Shown in pieces: positions 62,015-64,000 of a stretch of 64,000 nt of DNA. Every line of letters starts with the position of its first letter. Position 1 is the stretch's first letter. The notes beneath the pieces were generated by a model that was given only the letters and a program-made list of their open reading frames with translations, searched no databases and had not been told where the DNA came from. The translations under genes and the position numbers were made by a program. Source of the stretch: Amorphochlora amoebiformis (taxonomy: Eukaryota; Cercozoa; Chlorarachniophyceae); contig BAAHQB010000109.1 of assembly GCA_054601695.1 (NCBI GenBank), positions 124,001 through 188,000 on the forward strand, given 5' to 3'.

Positions 62015-62136
62015 GAAATTTATATATATATATATATATATATCTTCAACCTCTATCTCGCCATTACCGCCAATGTCCAGGCTGTCACCTAAAAGCGGAA
62101 ACCAACCTTTGATAATCCATCCGCAAGGCTTTCCAC

Positions 62137-62168
<32 letters not shown>

Positions 62169-62169
62169 G

Positions 62170-62201
<32 letters not shown>

Positions 62202-62272
62202 ATGAATGTGTATATATATAAATATATTGATTATCTATTTATGTGGGATTCCAAATATATATATATAGATAT

Positions 62273-62314
<42 letters not shown>

Positions 62315-62323
62315 ATATGTATG

Positions 62324-62369
<46 letters not shown>

Positions 62370-62513
62370 TCAACCTCTATCTCGCCATTACCGCCAATGT
62401 CCAGAAATACATACAAATATGTATATATATATATATGTATATGTAGAAATTTATATATATATATATATATTCAACCTCTATCTCGCCATTACCACCAATG
62501 TCCAGAAATACAT

Positions 62514-62577
<64 letters not shown>

Positions 62578-62624
62578 TCAACCTCTATCTCGCCATTACC
62601 GCCAATGTCCAGAAATACATACAA

Positions 62625-62673
<49 letters not shown>

Positions 62674-62741
62674 GAAATTTATATATATATATATATCTAC
62701 AACCTCTATCTCGCCATTACCGCCAATGTCCAGAAATACAT

Positions 62742-62796
<55 letters not shown>

Positions 62797-63228
62797 GAAA
62801 TTTATATATATATATATATATATTCAACCTCTATCTCGCCATTACCGCCAATGTCCAGAAATACATACAAATATGTATATATATATATATATGTATATAT
62901 AGAAATTTATATATATATATATATCTTCAACCTCTATCTCGCCATTACCGCCAATGTCCAGAAATACATACAAATATGTATACACATATATATACATATA
63001 TGTATATATAGTAATTTATGTATATATATATATTCAACCTCTATCTCGCCATTACCGCCAATGTCCAGAAATACATACAAATATGTATATATATATGTAT
63101 ATGTATATATAGAAATTTATATATATATATATATATATCTTCAACCTCTATCTCGCCATTACCGCCAATATCCAGGCTGTCACCTAAAAGCGGAAACCAA
63201 CCTTTGATAATCCATCCGCAAGGCTTTC

Positions 63229-63282
<54 letters not shown>

Positions 63283-63367
63283 GTATGTATGTATGTATGT
63301 ATATGTAAGTGTATATATATAAATATATTGATTATCTATTTATATGGGTTTCCAAATATATATATAG

Positions 63368-63400
<33 letters not shown>
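61681..63400 (+). repeat. Twelve-copy array with a 1,095-bp higher-order repeat
   Basis: Cores CAACCTCTATCTCGCCATTA then CCGCCAATGTCCAG start at about 61681, 61801, 61926, 62047, 62371, 62472, 62579, 62700, 62825, 62928, 63035 and 63142. Most continue with AAATACATACAAATATG. Copies 4 and 12 instead continue into GCTGTCACCTAAAAGCGG and a tail of about 60 bp (from 62081 and 63176), followed by matching ATGTATGT and TGATTATCTATTTAT segments, giving a 1,095-bp higher-order period. Tyr/Ile/Ser-rich frames of about 300 codons here are repeat products. Confidence 0.96.
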
Positions 63401-63402
<2 letters not shown>

Positions 63403-63466
63403 TATAGGTATGTATGTATGTATGTGTGCATGTATATGTATGTGTATGTGTATGTATGTATGTATA

Positions 63467-63525
<59 letters not shown>

Positions 63526-63612
63526 TATATATACATATATATATATATATATACATATATGATATGTATATATATATATATATTTATGTATTTGATATAT
63601 ATATATATATCA

Positions 63613-63648
<36 letters not shown>

Positions 63649-63815
63649 GAACACATTTATATTCCTTTTTGGTTTTGAGATCTTTTTCGACTATATGCAT
63701 ACATATACACATGTAGATAATATATATATATATATGTGTGTGTGTGCACACATATATACATATGTATATTACGTTTTGGTTTTGAGATCTTTCTCGACTC
63801 TATATATATGTATAT

Positions 63816-63848
<33 letters not shown>

Positions 63849-63887
63849 TTATTACGTTTTGGTTTTGAGATCTTTCTCGACTATTTG

Positions 63888-63941
<54 letters not shown>

Positions 63942-63945
63942 ATAT

Positions 63946-64000
<55 letters not shown>
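63401..64000. repeat. TA tracts and a three-copy TTTTGAGATCTTT array
   Basis: TA and TG tracts. Cores at about 63661, 63769 and 63851 share TTTGGTTTTGAGATCTTT and TCGACT. The window ends inside a TA tract. Confidence 0.93.

Overview
This window is eukaryotic, almost gene-free repetitive DNA. Three repeat types dominate. The first is (TA)n microsatellite, with (CA)n and (TG)n side runs, in hundreds of tracts; several exceed 90 bp of perfect TA. The second is about twenty blocks of TTAGGG/CCCTAA telomere-type repeat, on both strands and scattered from 8.6 kb to 61.1 kb. The third is a set of long polypurine/polypyrimidine tracts (GA/CT-rich, 0.3 to 1.1 kb) with local minisatellites. The TTAGGG motif and the one protein-like reading frame (a C2H2 zinc-finger fragment) suit an animal, but TTAGGG also occurs in fungi and several protist groups. 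I cannot name the organism. There is no rRNA, recognisable tRNA, CRISPR array or prokaryotic operon.

Layout. 0-4 kb: TA tracts, a copy of a dispersed element carrying the palindrome TGACGTCA, the zinc-finger fragment (1083-1286) and two short tandem arrays. 4.0-5.0 kb: a polypyrimidine tract. 5-13 kb: TA tracts broken by local core-plus-(TA)n arrays, more copies of the TGACGTCA element and the first telomere-type block. 13.2-15.5 kb: the least repetitive island, with a 19-bp minisatellite and unrecognised open frames. 15.7-20.4 kb: CCCTAA blocks, the largest about 1.45 kb. 20.4-25.9 kb: TA tracts, a C-rich duplication, another TGACGTCA element and a second low-repeat island (23.7-24.7 kb). 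25.9-30.6 kb: polypurine tracts. 30.8-34 kb: core arrays. 34.0-34.6 kb: a TTCGAG minisatellite. 35-42.5 kb: mainly TTAGGG blocks with one polypurine tract. 42.6-48.2 kb: TA tracts and core arrays. 48.3-61.1 kb: telomere-type blocks in both orientations, some with higher-order structure, and a last TGACGTCA element near 60 kb. 61.7-64 kb: a 12-copy core array with a 1,095-bp higher-order repeat, then TA to the end.

The recurring theme is the core-(TA)n array: a short non-repetitive core (about 30-90 bp), different at each locus, tandemly repeated 2 to 12 times with variable TA tracts between copies. This points to repeated local duplication through TA tracts. The telomere-type blocks, their strand switches and their shared spacers suggest subtelomeric or subtelomere-derived DNA. 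I found no complete functional gene and no evidence for a new molecular system. The best leads are the zinc-finger fragment, two exon-like segments, the TGACGTCA element family and the higher-order telomere-type arrays.
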